Assembly (NCBI GenBank): GCA_038878695.1
Contig: JAVZVD010000001.1
Coordinates: 1 to 64,000 of the forward strand
Direction of reading: 5' to 3'
DNA length: 64,000 bases
Origin: Fervidicoccaceae archaeon
GTDB taxonomy: Archaea > Thermoproteota > Thermoprotei_A > Sulfolobales > Fervidicoccaceae
Shown here in pieces: positions 52,373-61,405 of the stretch. The notes under the pieces were generated by a model. That model had not been told where the DNA came from, searched no databases, and saw nothing but the letters and a program-made list of their open reading frames with translations. A program made the position numbers and the translations under genes. Numbering within the stretch: the stretch's first letter is position 1; the number at the start of each line of letters is the position of its first letter.

Positions 52373-52881
52373 CCCCCGTCACCCGGCCTCTCCGCTCGTA
52401 ACGGTTTAACCGCTCTCAGCCCTTTATCCGTCTCGATCAACACGACGTCGACCCAACTCGGAGCCTCGACGAATCCCTCGAAAACGTGGTATTCTCTCTT
52501 GTCGGGCCTCAGCCACTTGATCGTCTCGCCCTTGGGGAGCCCCACTCTCACGAGCCTGGCGGGCCTGGGGAACAAGACCGTCTCGCCCGGCTTAGGCCTC
52601 TCGCTCGACCTCCCCACGTGGAGAGCGAAACCTCTCCCCTCGGCGTCGACCTCGACCAACAGCTCCTCGGCGGGCGAGGAGACCTCCTTGAGTGCTCTCG
52701 TGATCCTCCTGAGCAGAGGCTCGACCACGTCGCCCTCGCCCCTCGCCTCGACCTTCTCTATCTTCTCTAGCTCGGGCAGAGCCTCGTAGACCTTCAGGAG
52801 GAGCTCGCCCACCCTCACGAGCCTCGGCACGTAGCGCTTGACGGTCATTATTCCTTCGATCTTCTCGGGAGCTCCGCTCAT
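52369..52881 (-). CDS. Hypothetical protein (170 aa)
   Basis: No family recognised. An N-terminal helical half (VRVGELLLKVYEALPELEKI, RRITRALKEVSSPAEELLVE) is followed by a beta-rich C-terminal half (GETVLFPRPARLVRVGLPKG, REYHVFEGFVEAPSWVDVVL). ATG 52881 is chosen; the frame extends open to 53421 only as a shadow of the divergent aminotransferase gene. A TTTAAG element 36-42 bases upstream may be its promoter. Overlaps the JAMM gene at its stop. Confidence 0.6.
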   Translation of the reverse strand: MSGAPEKIEGIMTVKRYVPRLVRVGELLLKVYEALPELEKIEKVEARGEGDVVEPLLRRITRALKEVSSPAEELLVEVDAEGRGFALHVGRSSERPKPGETVLFPRPARLVRVGLPKGETIKWLRPDKREYHVFEGFVEAPSWVDVVLIETDKGLRAVKPLRAERPGDGG

Positions 52882-52965
52882 CTTCCTCAGCCGCTCGGCT
52901 ACTCTGCTTCGACAACGCTTAAAGAGGCTCGCCCAGCAGCCGAGAAGTCGAGGAGCGAGAGGAGC

Positions 52966-54174
52966 TTGAGACTCAGCCCCCTCCTCGAGGAGGTCCAGGG
53001 AGAGCAGGTCCACTACTACGCAGCTAAGGCTCGAGAGCTCGAGAGGAGGCGAGGCGTTCGCGTGATAAACTTCGGCGTCGGTCAGCCCGACCTCGACACG
53101 CCCGAGCACATTAAGGATGAGGCGAAGAGAGCCCTCGACGCCGGCTTCACGGGCTACACCGACGCGGCCGGAATACGCGAGCTCAGAGAGGCCATCGCTG
53201 ACTACCTGCGCGAGAGGACGGGCGCGGACGTGAGGCCCGACGAGGTGGTGGTGACGACTGGCGGCAAGACGGCCATATTCATGGCATTGGCAGCCGCGGC
53301 CAGGCCCGGGTCCGAGGTCGTGATCGTGGAGCCAGCCTACTACGCCTACCCCCAAGTCGTCAAGTTCCTCGGGGCTAGGCCCGTCTACGCGAGCATGAGG
53401 TGGTCGCCGGGGCGGGGGCACGAATTCGACGTGGACGAGATCGCGAGGCTGATCGGCGAGAGGACCAGCGCGGTCGTGCTAAACAGCCCCCACAACCCCA
53501 CGGGCGCCGTGTTGGAGCAGAGAGCTATGGAGGAGATAGTCGAGGAGGCCTCGAGGGTCGGGGCGGCGGTGATCTCGGACGAGGTGTACGAGTGGTTCGT
53601 CTACGAGGGCTCGTTCGCCAGCGTGCTCGAGACCTCGGGGTGGAGAGACTCGGCGATCCTCGTCCAGTCCTTCAGCAAGACCTTCCGCATGACTGGCTGG
53701 AGGCTTGGCTACGTCGTCGCCAGAAGGGACGTGGCGGAGAAGCTCGTGAATCTGGCCGTGACCCTCTACACCTGCGCTCCCAGCTTCGTGCAGAAAGCGG
53801 GCGTGGCGGCGCTGAGAGGAGGGCTCGAGGAGGTCGAGGAGATGGTGAGGCTGTTCGACGAGAGGAGGAGGCTCGCGGTCGAGCTACTCCGAGGAGTCCC
53901 GGGGCTCGAGGTGCCGGAGCCTCGAGGGGCCTTCTACGTGTTCCCGAGGGCGGTCAGGCTCCTCGAGGCCTCGGGCCTCGACGAGAGGGCCTTCGCCGAG
54001 AGACTCCTGGAGGAGGAGGGGGTCCTCGTGACGCCGGGCACGGTCTTCCCAAAAGAGGCCGGGCGGGGCTTCGTCAGGCTGAGCTACGCGATGAAAAAAG
54101 ACCTCATTGTCGAGGGGATCTCGAGGCTGAGAGCCTTCGCCGAGAGGATCCTGTCGGGGGCGAGGCGCTGCTAG
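52966..54174 (+). CDS. Class I/II PLP-dependent aminotransferase
   Basis: Aspartate-aminotransferase-like enzyme. [55 protein letters not shown] and the PLP lysine region [15 protein letters not shown] are all present; the C-terminal Arg ([10 protein letters not shown]) binds the substrate carboxylate. 402 residues. TTG start with GAGAGGAGC directly upstream. Substrate specificity within the family is undetermined. Convergent 4-base overlap with the next gene. Confidence 0.92.
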   Translation: MRLSPLLEEVQGEQVHYYAAKARELERRRGVRVINFGVGQPDLDTPEHIKDEAKRALDAGFTGYTDAAGIRELREAIADYLRERTGADVRPDEVVVTTGGKTAIFMALAAAARPGSEVVIVEPAYYAYPQVVKFLGARPVYASMRWSPGRGHEFDVDEIARLIGERTSAVVLNSPHNPTGAVLEQRAMEEIVEEASRVGAAVISDEVYEWFVYEGSFASVLETSGWRDSAILVQSFSKTFRMTGWRLGYVVARRDVAEKLVNLAVTLYTCAPSFVQKAGVAALRGGLEEVEEMVRLFDERRRLAVELLRGVPGLEVPEPRGAFYVFPRAVRLLEASGLDERAFAERLLEEEGVLVTPGTVFPKEAGRGFVRLSYAMKKDLIVEGISRLRAFAERILSGARRC

Positions 54175-54671
54175 CCCCTCTTGTAGCCTATTCTCCTCAG
54201 GAATTCTACCCTCTCTCTCCTCTTCTCCTCGTTCTCCACGCCGAGGGGAGTGAAGCCGTCGACTACGCCTAGCAGCGCTCTGCCCTGAGTGGTCTCAGCC
54301 ACTATGGCCTGGACGGGGTTGGCGGTGGCTGCCACTATCGTGAGTACCTCGTGCACCTCCTTGAGCCTATTCAAGACGTTGATGGGCCACGCGTCTCTCA
54401 GGTAGACGACGAAGACGTGGCCCGCTCCTATCCTCCGAGCCGCCTCGATGGCCAGCTTCACGAGCTCCTCATCGTTTCCGTCGAACCTGATCAGCCTGTC
54501 TCCGCTGGCCTCGTTGAAGGCCAAGCCGAACCTTATGTTGGTGCTCGACGTGATGAGAGCCTCGTAGATGTCCTCGACCGTCTTGATGAAGTGAGATATG
54601 CCTATTATCACGTTAGTGCCCTTCGGCACGGGCACGTCGACGGCCTCGAGCTTGACGCCGAGGCCCGACAA
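54171..54671 (-). CDS. Adenosine-specific kinase-like protein (PF04008 family)
   Basis: Member of the small family typified by archaeal adenosine-binding proteins. [40 protein letters not shown] and [20 protein letters not shown] are its conserved blocks. 166 residues. Annotated as adenosine-specific kinases on limited evidence; treat the activity as tentative. A possible hairpin and promoter lie in the 211-base gap upstream. Confidence 0.82.
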   Translation of the reverse strand: MSGLGVKLEAVDVPVPKGTNVIIGISHFIKTVEDIYEALITSSTNIRFGLAFNEASGDRLIRFDGNDEELVKLAIEAARRIGAGHVFVVYLRDAWPINVLNRLKEVHEVLTIVAATANPVQAIVAETTQGRALLGVVDGFTPLGVENEEKRRERVEFLRRIGYKRG

Positions 54672-54769
54672 CTTCGATCCCCAGCCTCGAGTTGGCGCCG
54701 AGGAGTCCTTAGGCTTTACTTCGAGAGGGCGAGCGGCTCGGCACTCAAGACCCTCGTCACGGCTCGAGA

Positions 54770-54790
54770 GAGCTCGGGCCTGCCGAGCTC
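54770..54790. repeat. Perfect inverted repeat in an intergenic gap
   Basis: Arms GAGCTCGG and CCGAGCTC around the loop GCCTG, with no mismatch. It is in the 211-base gap between the pilin gene end and the PF04008 gene start. It may be a hairpin in a transcript or a dimeric protein site; the GAGCTC half-arms are themselves palindromic and common in this GC-rich DNA, so chance is not excluded. Confidence 0.4.
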
Positions 54791-54828
54791 GTCACGGCCC
54801 TAAAACTAGTACGAGCCGGAGGAACGAG

Positions 54829-54879
54829 AAAAAACTTCGCCTCTTCTAGAGCTTAGTCGATCGGCCTCGTCGAAACGAG
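54829..54879 (-). terminator. Possible terminator after the pilin-like gene
   Basis: On the minus strand, 4 bases beyond the pilin stop, a CTCGT-TTCG-ACGAG hairpin (54866-54879) with a UUCG tetraloop is followed about 30 bases later by six T residues (54829-54834). T-runs are the usual archaeal termination signal. Confidence 0.4.
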
Positions 54880-54882
54880 CCC

Positions 54883-55344
54883 TTACTTCGCTCTGACGCT
54901 TAAGTAGTCGGTGCTGCCCGACGGTGAGACCACTCCTATTATATAAGTCGTGCCCGGCGTCACACTGATGTTCGTAAAGTTGAGGACGAGCCCTGTCACG
55001 TTGCCGGGGACGAGCTCGAAGTTCAGCTGTGTAAGGTTGGTCGCGATGAACGTCCAGTTCGCGTGATACAAGGTCACGGTCCAGTTGCCGGCGGGGATGC
55101 TCGCTGAGCCGACGTTTCTCACGTAGACCTTGGCTTCCGTGTCGCTGCCCTTCAGCTCTAGCCTCGCGCTCTCGATCAGTATCTGAGTCTGACTCTGTTG
55201 CGAGGCTCCCGAGACTACCGACGACTTGCCGCCCGAGACCATGCCCACCACGACGACGTAGAGCACCGCGGCCGCCGCGACGCTGACGAGGATCAACAAC
55301 AGCGTCGCTATGATGGGCGAGACCGCCCTCTCCTTCTTGACCAT
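54883..55344 (-). CDS. Archaeal type IV pilin-like protein
   Basis: A 153-residue secreted or membrane-anchored protein. The N-terminus KKERAVSPIIATLLLILVSV is a class III (type IV pilin/archaellin-like) signal: two Lys and a short charged stretch, then a hydrophobic helix, with cleavage expected before AVSPII. The rest is a small beta domain with several NxT/S sequons (NWT, NLT, NFT, NIS), so it may be glycosylated. Belongs to the archaeal pilin N-terminal (DUF1628-like) group. No pilus assembly genes are nearby. AGAGGTAG ribosome-binding site upstream. Confidence 0.82.
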   Translation of the reverse strand: MVKKERAVSPIIATLLLILVSVAAAAVLYVVVVGMVSGGKSSVVSGASQQSQTQILIESARLELKGSDTEAKVYVRNVGSASIPAGNWTVTLYHANWTFIATNLTQLNFELVPGNVTGLVLNFTNISVTPGTTYIIGVVSPSGSTDYLSVRAK

Positions 55345-55414
55345 CTCATTTCTACCTCTTCGCGATCGATCGAAGTTCTATTGGAGCTCTGTTACTTTGT
55401 TTTTGTGCGCACGC

Positions 55415-55426
55415 CTTAATTTTATT
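55415..55426 (-). promoter_or_regulatory. Probable TATA box of the pilin-like gene
   Basis: AATAAAATTAAG on the minus strand, about 75 bases before the ATG at 55344. Between them, around 55355-55371, the sequence CTTCGATCGATCGCGAAG forms an imperfect inverted repeat that might be a regulatory site. Confidence 0.4.
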
Positions 55427-55444
55427 AGCCGTCTGAGAGAGGAC

Positions 55445-55858
55445 TCATTCTATCGAGATCACGACGGGGACGGCCTGCTTCACTCCCGGAGAGCTGCGGA
55501 GCCTGGAGACCAGAGACTTGATCCTCGGTATTTCCCCCCTAACGGCCACGATCAGTAGGCAGTCCTCCTCGCTCAGGTGCACATGAGTTGAGGCCGGTAT
55601 CACGTCCATGTGCTCGTGCTGGGCGTCTGTCAGAGCAGAGTCCGCCCCCTCGGCCTCGTGCGAGTAGTGAACCAACACGGCCCCGGCCACGACGCCTCTG
55701 TTAAGCCTCCACTCGTTCTGAGCTATGAACTGCCTCACCGCCTCTTGGATCCCCCTGGACCTCGACGGGATCCCGAGCTCCTTGAGGAGAGCGTCGAGCT
55801 TCTCGCGAAGGTCGGCGGGCAGAGAGACCCCGCTCTTCACGGTTCTGCCTCCTCTCAC
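55445..55858 (-). CDS. nikR: NikR nickel-responsive regulator
   Basis: Ribbon-helix-helix transcription factor with a C-terminal ACT-like nickel domain. The DNA-binding part is GVSLPADLREKLDALLKEL then SRSRGIQEAVRQFI. All four nickel ligands of the E. coli protein are present with matching spacing: His81, His92, His94 (HVH) and Cys100. 137 residues. It lies 40 bases after hypF on the same strand, so it is probably the last gene of the hyp operon and senses nickel needed for hydrogenase. Confidence 0.9.
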   Translation of the reverse strand: MRGGRTVKSGVSLPADLREKLDALLKELGIPSRSRGIQEAVRQFIAQNEWRLNRGVVAGAVLVHYSHEAEGADSALTDAQHEHMDVIPASTHVHLSEEDCLLIVAVRGEIPRIKSLVSRLRSSPGVKQAVPVVISIE

Positions 55859-55898
55859 GCGAGAGCGACCTCCGATGCTCTATCGAGGAGCCCCCAGA

Positions 55899-58253
55899 TT
55901 AGCGCTCCGACGCCAAGCCCAGGAGGACGGCGTAGATCTGACCGAGGGCTATGCCCCCATCTCCGGGCGGCACAAGCCTGTTGACGTGCGCTCTGAGCCT
56001 GCCTCCGCTCGCCGAAGCGAGCGCATCGATTATCCCTCTGTAGATGAGCTCGTTCACCGCCGCTCCACCCGAGACGTGCACTCTCTCGACCCCTATCTCC
56101 AGGGCCTTCTCGGCTGCTAGCTCGCCCAGGCGAAATCCGACGGCGTATTGAGCGCTGAAGGCCAGGTCCCTCGCGCTCACCCTCCCGCGGAGGTCCCCCC
56201 TCAGCCACGACACGACGAGAGGGGACGTCCTCACGACGCGCGAGCCGCCCTCGCGCTCGGCCTCGACTAGCTCCAAGACCTCTCTCGAGAGGGAGCCGCC
56301 CCGCGCGAAGGCCTCGAGCTTGATCGCCGGCTCTCCCTCGTAGGTCCTCAATCGGCAGATCCCCAGCATGGCCGAGACCGCGTCGAGGAATCTCCCCGCG
56401 CTCGAGGTCAGAATTCTCTCCCTCTCGTGCAGAGCGGCCAAGAGCTCGAGCCTCTCAGCCCCATCCGCTAGGCCCGCGCTCGAGAGGAGACTCGCCGCCT
56501 CCTCCGCCCCGAGCTCGCTGGCCGCCATCGAGAATGTCATCCTGAGAGGCCTGAGCGCGGCCAGGTCTCCTCCGAGCATCTTGTGGTACTGCAGGTGGCC
56601 CACTCTCTCGTAGCCCTCGCCTCCATGTATCGCCAGCACTTCTCCGCCCCACGCGTTGCCGTCGTCTCCGTAGCCGACGCCGTCTATTGCAATGGCGACG
56701 CCGACTTCGTCGCCGGTCTCGGCCATCGCGGAGAGAGCGTGAGCCACGTGATGTTGAACCTCGAGGAGCTCGGAGCCGTGCCTCCTGGCGAGCCTCCTGC
56801 CGAGAGCGCTGCTCGCGTACTTCGGGTGCTTGTCCACGACAATGACCGAGTCCTCGTATCTCACGCCGTAAAACTCCGCGAGCCTCTCGACGTAGAGTTT
56901 GAGCTCCGCGAGAGCGTCGGCGTCGTCGACGTCTCCGATGAATTGGGTGAGCACGGCTTTATCGTCGAAGCCCACGCCTCCGGCCGCCTGGAGCTCAGCC
57001 CCGAAAGCTATCACCCCTCTCTCCAGCCTCCCTCTCAGCTCGATCCACCTCGGCGCATAGCCTCTACCTCTCCTGAGCATCGTGGCGCTCCCTCCGGTGA
57101 ATCTGAGAACGCTGTCGTCTACTCTATTGACTATGGGTCTGTCGTGTAGCAGGAAGTAGTCGACTATCTCCCTCAGCTCCCTCCTCGCGGCCTCGTTGTC
57201 CACGACCATGGGCTTTCCGTGCGAGTTCCCGCTGGTCATGATCAGAAACTTCGGCTCGCACGACTTCAGCAAGAGGTAATGGAGAGGAGTATAGGGCAGC
57301 ATGACCCCGAGGGAGTCGAGGCCGGGGGCGACGAGCTCCGATACCGGGGCCCCCGGCCTCTTCGGGAGTATCAGGATCGGCCTCTGAGAGGACTCCAGGA
57401 TCCTCCTAGACTCCTCGCTCAGCTCGACTAGCCTCGAGGCCTCCTCGGCGCTCAGAGCCATTAGGGCGAAGGGCTGCTGAGGCCTCCTCTTTCTCCTCCT
57501 CAGCTCCTCGACCACGGAGTCTTCGTCTGCTCTGCACGCCACGTGGAAGCCTCCTATGCCCTTCACGGCCACGATGCGGCCCTCGCTTATCAGCGAGGCG
57601 GCGAGCGCTATTGGGTCCTCGGCCTCGATCTTTTCCCCCCTCGAGTCCTCGAGCCATACCCTGGGCCCGCACTTCGGGCAGCTTATCCCCTCAGCGTGAT
57701 ATCTCCTCTCGTTCCAAACGTCCTCGTACTCTCGCCTGCACTCCTCGCAGAGCGGGAAGTGCCTCATGCTCGTGTTCTCCCTGTCGTAGGGGACAGAGTA
57801 CATCATCGAGTATCTCGGCCCGCACCAAGCACACGAGTTGAAGGGATAGCCGCGCCTCCTATCTCGAGGGTCCTCGACCTCTCCGAGGCAGTGGGGGCAC
57901 GCGGCCATGTCCGGCGGTATCATCGAGCGGACCAGCCGCCTCTTCTCGCTCTTCTCTATGCTGAACGACGTCAGGCCTAGAGGCTCCGCCTCCTCGATGA
58001 CTACTCGCCATATCTCGGCCGGGGGAGGGAGGCTCGTCTTGAGGATGCCGAAGAACTTCTCCACGTTCTCCGTCTCTCCCTCGACGTGGACGAACACATC
58101 TCCTCCCCCCAGATTCTTCACGTAGCCAGCCACTCCGGCTCTCAGCGCGGTCCTAGCCAGGAACGGTCTGAGGCCCACTCCTTGGACGATCCCGGATAGC
58201 AGGATCCTCCTTGCTACTCTGACCAAGATGGGGCCATTCCTCCCCCGGCTCAA
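55899..58253 (-). CDS. hypF: HypF carbamoyltransferase
   Basis: Makes thiocarboxamide on HypE from carbamoyl phosphate, the first step of cyanide ligand synthesis for [NiFe] hydrogenase. Domains: acylphosphatase (GIVQGVGLRPF, 21-31), four CxxC zinc pairs (Cys119/122, 141/144, 169/172, 192/195), a YrdC-like domain (GGFHVACRAD onward) and a Kae1-like C-terminus (VQHHVAHALSAMAE; VHVSGGAAVNELI). 784 residues, complete. Start overlaps the hypE stop by 4 bases. Confidence 0.95.
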   Translation of the reverse strand: MSRGRNGPILVRVARRILLSGIVQGVGLRPFLARTALRAGVAGYVKNLGGGDVFVHVEGETENVEKFFGILKTSLPPPAEIWRVVIEEAEPLGLTSFSIEKSEKRRLVRSMIPPDMAACPHCLGEVEDPRDRRRGYPFNSCAWCGPRYSMMYSVPYDRENTSMRHFPLCEECRREYEDVWNERRYHAEGISCPKCGPRVWLEDSRGEKIEAEDPIALAASLISEGRIVAVKGIGGFHVACRADEDSVVEELRRRKRRPQQPFALMALSAEEASRLVELSEESRRILESSQRPILILPKRPGAPVSELVAPGLDSLGVMLPYTPLHYLLLKSCEPKFLIMTSGNSHGKPMVVDNEAARRELREIVDYFLLHDRPIVNRVDDSVLRFTGGSATMLRRGRGYAPRWIELRGRLERGVIAFGAELQAAGGVGFDDKAVLTQFIGDVDDADALAELKLYVERLAEFYGVRYEDSVIVVDKHPKYASSALGRRLARRHGSELLEVQHHVAHALSAMAETGDEVGVAIAIDGVGYGDDGNAWGGEVLAIHGGEGYERVGHLQYHKMLGGDLAALRPLRMTFSMAASELGAEEAASLLSSAGLADGAERLELLAALHERERILTSSAGRFLDAVSAMLGICRLRTYEGEPAIKLEAFARGGSLSREVLELVEAEREGGSRVVRTSPLVVSWLRGDLRGRVSARDLAFSAQYAVGFRLGELAAEKALEIGVERVHVSGGAAVNELIYRGIIDALASASGGRLRAHVNRLVPPGDGGIALGQIYAVLLGLASER

Positions 58254-59305
58254 CAGATCCTGGGGACGGGGTCCCCAATGGGCGGGGGAACCACTCTGAG
58301 GCCGCCGATGGCGGTCCTCATTACGACGGCTTCGTAACGGTCCGTGACCTCGCCTATTATCTCGGCGTGCCTCCCCTCGGGGGTCTCTCTGACGGCCTGG
58401 AGGACCGCCTCGGCCAGCTGAGGGGCGACCGCCAGGACCGCCTTCCCCTCGTTGCCCAGCTCGAGGGGATCCAGCCCCAGGTACTCGCAGGCGCTCCTGA
58501 CCTCGTCCCTTATCGGTATCTCCTCCTCCTCGATGATTATGCCCAGACCGGTCTTCTCAGACCACTCATTGAGGAGGGAGGCCAGCCCCCCTCGCGTCGG
58601 ATCCTGCATGGCCACCACGCCCCCCGCCTCGAAGGCCTTCTCGACCAATCTCGTGAGGGGCGCTACGTCTGATTTGACCGGGGCCTCGAACTTGAGGCCT
58701 TCCCTGGCCGAGAGAAGAGCGATAGCGTGGTCCCCGACGTGGCCCGTGAGTATCAGCTTGTCGCCCGGCCTGATGTTCCTATCGAGGAGCCACCTCGATC
58801 GCATCTCCCTCCCCACTCTCGCGAGGACCTCGAAGTTGTGATCGAGGAGCCTGTGCCTGAACCCTATCCCGGTCGTTGTCAGGACGACCCCGTCCAAGGC
58901 TCCCCTCTCGACCACCTTGGTGTCGCCCGTTATCACCCAGACCCCGGCCTCCCTAGCCGTCGAGGAGGCGCTCTCTAGTATCCTCTCGAGGACCTCCAGG
59001 GGGAGGCCCTCCTCGAGGACCATGGCCAGGGCCAGAGCCTTGGGCTCTCCCCCAACCATCAAGACGTCGTTGACGGTGCCGGCGACGGCCAGCCTCCCTA
59101 TGTCGCCTCCCGGGAAGATGATCGGCTTCACGGTGTAGCTATCGGTCGAGATGACGACGCCGTTGTATGCTCCCGCGTCGTCTAACTCCTCGAGCGGTAT
59201 GTCGGCCCCCGAGCCCCCCAGCCTCTTCACTACGACCTCGCGTATCAGCTCGTGCATCGCGGCGCCGCCGGCTCCGTGCTCCATTCTGATGACCCTGGAG
59301 CTCAA
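58250..59305 (-). CDS. hypE: HypE
   Basis: Dehydrates its C-terminal thiocarboxamide to thiocyanate and delivers CN to HypCD. The C-terminus PVPRIC carries the acceptor Cys as the last residue. The N-terminal MEHGAGGAAMHELI and GDTKVVERGALDG are typical. I place the start at TTG 59305, overlapping the hypD stop as TTGA, giving 351 residues; the longer frame to 59356 only adds hypD shadow. Intact. Confidence 0.94.
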   Translation of the reverse strand: MSSRVIRMEHGAGGAAMHELIREVVVKRLGGSGADIPLEELDDAGAYNGVVISTDSYTVKPIIFPGGDIGRLAVAGTVNDVLMVGGEPKALALAMVLEEGLPLEVLERILESASSTAREAGVWVITGDTKVVERGALDGVVLTTTGIGFRHRLLDHNFEVLARVGREMRSRWLLDRNIRPGDKLILTGHVGDHAIALLSAREGLKFEAPVKSDVAPLTRLVEKAFEAGGVVAMQDPTRGGLASLLNEWSEKTGLGIIIEEEEIPIRDEVRSACEYLGLDPLELGNEGKAVLAVAPQLAEAVLQAVRETPEGRHAEIIGEVTDRYEAVVMRTAIGGLRVVPPPIGDPVPRIC

Positions 59306-60429
59306 GCTCGCTCGACCTCCCTCCTGAGGATCCTGTGGTCGGCCCATATCTTGCACGTCCCCTCGACCGATACCATGCAGGGGCCCACGGGAGTTCTAGG
59401 GGTGCAAACCCTCATGTAGAGGGGGCACTCGGTGGGCGTGGCCTTGCCGATTATCACCTCGGCGCATCTGCACCCTCCCGGCATGCCGGGGTCGCTCCTC
59501 GGCTGCTCGATCCCGTAGACCGCCCTCGCGTCCACTCGCGAGTACTTCTCCCTGAAGTCGAAGGCCGACCCCTCTATCAGACCTATCCCCCTCCACAGCC
59601 CCTCCTTCAGCTCGAAGACCTCTAGGGCCGTCGCCATGGCCCTCGCGTTGCCCTCCCACGTGACCGACCGCGTGTACTCGTTCTCTATGCTGTACCGAGC
59701 CGTCGAGAGCTGCCTCAAGACCATATATATTGAAACTAGGACGTCGAGGGGCTCGAAGCCGCTGAAGACTATGGGCCTCGGGTTCCTCTCGAAGTACTCT
59801 CGGTAAGGCCTCATCCCCGTCACCGTGCCCGAGTGGCCAGGCGCTATGAATCCGTCCACCTCCAGGTCCTCCCTGCACATGACCCACCCGACCGCGGGGG
59901 GCACGTACCTGTGGCTGCTGAGCACGACCATGTTGCTCGGCAGCCCCCTCAACACGGCGTGAGCCACCGAGGGGCACGTCGTGTCGAAACCCACGCCGAA
60001 GAAGACGAACCTCCTCTCCGGCTCGCGAGACGCTATTTCGACGGCGTCCTGGAAGCTGTAGACGATGCGCAGGTCCAAGCCCAGTCCTCTCGCGTCCTCA
60101 AGGGACAGCCCCCTCCCTCCTCTAGCTCTAGATACGTCGCCGAAGGTTAGAATCGAGATCCTCTCCTCGAGCCCCAGCCTTATCATGGAGTCTATGTCGG
60201 CGGCGGGGAGGACGCAGACGGGGCAGCCGGGTCCGGCTCTCACCTCGACGTTCTCGGGCAGAACGTGCCTTATCCCATAGTGGGTTATGGTCCACTCGTG
60301 CGTCCCGCAGACGTGCATTATCAGGATCTTCTCGCCGATCTTCGAGGCCAGCTCCCGGATCTTCTCGGCGATCCTCCTGGCCAGCCTCGGGTCTCTATAC
60401 CTCTCGAGCACCTTCTTGAGCTCGCTCAT
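59302..60429 (-). CDS. hypD: HypD
   Basis: Fe-S scaffold that with HypC builds the Fe(CN)2CO unit. Conserved motifs: HVCGTHEW (Cys41), GPGCPVCV (Cys69, Cys72) and the C-terminal Cys cluster (GGCRCAEVIIGKATPTECP, then RVC and GPC). 375 residues, complete. Its first 35 bases overlap the end of hypC. Confidence 0.95.
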   Translation of the reverse strand: MSELKKVLERYRDPRLARRIAEKIRELASKIGEKILIMHVCGTHEWTITHYGIRHVLPENVEVRAGPGCPVCVLPAADIDSMIRLGLEERISILTFGDVSRARGGRGLSLEDARGLGLDLRIVYSFQDAVEIASREPERRFVFFGVGFDTTCPSVAHAVLRGLPSNMVVLSSHRYVPPAVGWVMCREDLEVDGFIAPGHSGTVTGMRPYREYFERNPRPIVFSGFEPLDVLVSIYMVLRQLSTARYSIENEYTRSVTWEGNARAMATALEVFELKEGLWRGIGLIEGSAFDFREKYSRVDARAVYGIEQPRSDPGMPGGCRCAEVIIGKATPTECPLYMRVCTPRTPVGPCMVSVEGTCKIWADHRILRREVERA

Positions 60430-60658
60430 ATCGTAGCCCCTCGAGCTCGAACAGCTCCCTCCACAGCTCGAGCGTTCTCTCCGCCTCCTCCTCGTCTAGG
60501 ACCTGTATGGCGTAGCCGGCGTGAACTATCACGTAGTCCCCCACCTTGGCGTCGACGAGCGAGATGAGTACGTTGTCCTTAACCACGCCGCCCCCGAAGT
60601 CGACCTTAGCGAATTCTCCGCGTATCTCGACGATCTTGCCCGGATAGCCCAGGCACAC
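60395..60658 (-). CDS. hypC: HypC
   Basis: Small chaperone that pairs with HypD and later with the hydrogenase large subunit. MCLGYPGKIVEI carries the essential Cys2; VIVHAGYAIQVLDEEEA is the conserved OB-fold part with its His. 87 residues, complete. Lies 6 bases after the HypB-type gene. Confidence 0.95.
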   Translation of the reverse strand: MCLGYPGKIVEIRGEFAKVDFGGGVVKDNVLISLVDAKVGDYVIVHAGYAIQVLDEEEAERTLELWRELFELEGLRYERAQEGAREV

Positions 60659-60664
60659 TCATCC

Positions 60665-61402
60665 TCACCCGCCGCGCCTCTCGAAACCCAGCTTCCCCAG
60701 GACCGCCGCGACGTGGGGGGCGATCAAGCGCTCTAAGGCCGTAGCGTCTCTCTCGACGAGTTCGTCGAGTCCTTCTACGTACGGCACGCTACCTAAGTAT
60801 CTGAGGCCCAATCTAGCCGCCTCTTCCTCGACCCTCGAGGTCGAGCCCCCCCTCCTCATGTTCTCGACGACGCCGGCTATCTTGCTCGCCCCGGCGAGCG
60901 CCTCCGCTGCTCTCCTCAGCGATGTCGTGGCCAGGAGGGAGTTCGTGGCGACCAACACGAGCTCTCCTCTCGGCACGAGCGAAACCACGTCCAAGATCTC
61001 GTCGCCGAGCCCAGGCGGCGTGTCAATCACGAGGACCTCCACGCCCGGCCAGCGCGTCACCGCCAAGATCTCCTTGACTGCCTCGTCGACTTCGTGGCCC
61101 CTGAGGGCGAGGGGCTTATCGCCCGAGAGTTGAGCAATGCTGAGGAACCTGATCCCGCGCTCCACGGGAGGGACGAGCCCTTTGTCTTCTAGAGGTCCGC
61201 TGAGCCTCGAGCCGAGGAGGTGGTGACACGACGGGTTAGTCAAATCGAGGTCAAGCAGGCCAGCTCTCCAGCCGAGGTCTCTCAGGCTCATCGCCATGGC
61301 CACGGAGATCGTGGTCTTGCCTACTCCCCCCTTGCTGCTCGCCACGACCAATGTCCTCAGGCCCTCGAGCCTTCTCCTGATCGCGGCGGGTCTGGGGTCC
61401 AA
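60665..61402 (-). CDS. Mrp/MinD-type ATPase, HypB(AT)-like nickel insertion factor
   Basis: P-loop ATPase of the Mrp/MinD (SIMIBI) group: ASSKGGVGKTTISVAMAMSL is the deviant Walker A, LLDLDLTNPSCHHLLG and VIDTPPGLGDEILDVV follow. It lacks the GTPase features and the His-rich N-terminus of bacterial HypB. In Thermococcus the ATPase-type HypB is of exactly this family, sits beside hypA and helps load HypA with nickel, so I infer the same role here. 245 residues; TTG start 3 bases after the hypA stop. Confidence 0.78.
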   Translation of the reverse strand: MDPRPAAIRRRLEGLRTLVVASSKGGVGKTTISVAMAMSLRDLGWRAGLLDLDLTNPSCHHLLGSRLSGPLEDKGLVPPVERGIRFLSIAQLSGDKPLALRGHEVDEAVKEILAVTRWPGVEVLVIDTPPGLGDEILDVVSLVPRGELVLVATNSLLATTSLRRAAEALAGASKIAGVVENMRRGGSTSRVEEEAARLGLRYLGSVPYVEGLDELVERDATALERLIAPHVAAVLGKLGFERRGG

Positions 61403-61405
61403 GGT

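Noticed and set aside
53400-54272. 290-residue Arg/Gly-rich frame overlapping the aminotransferase
   Set aside because: Out-of-frame shadow; composition is implausible and the aminotransferase motifs are complete in the other frame.
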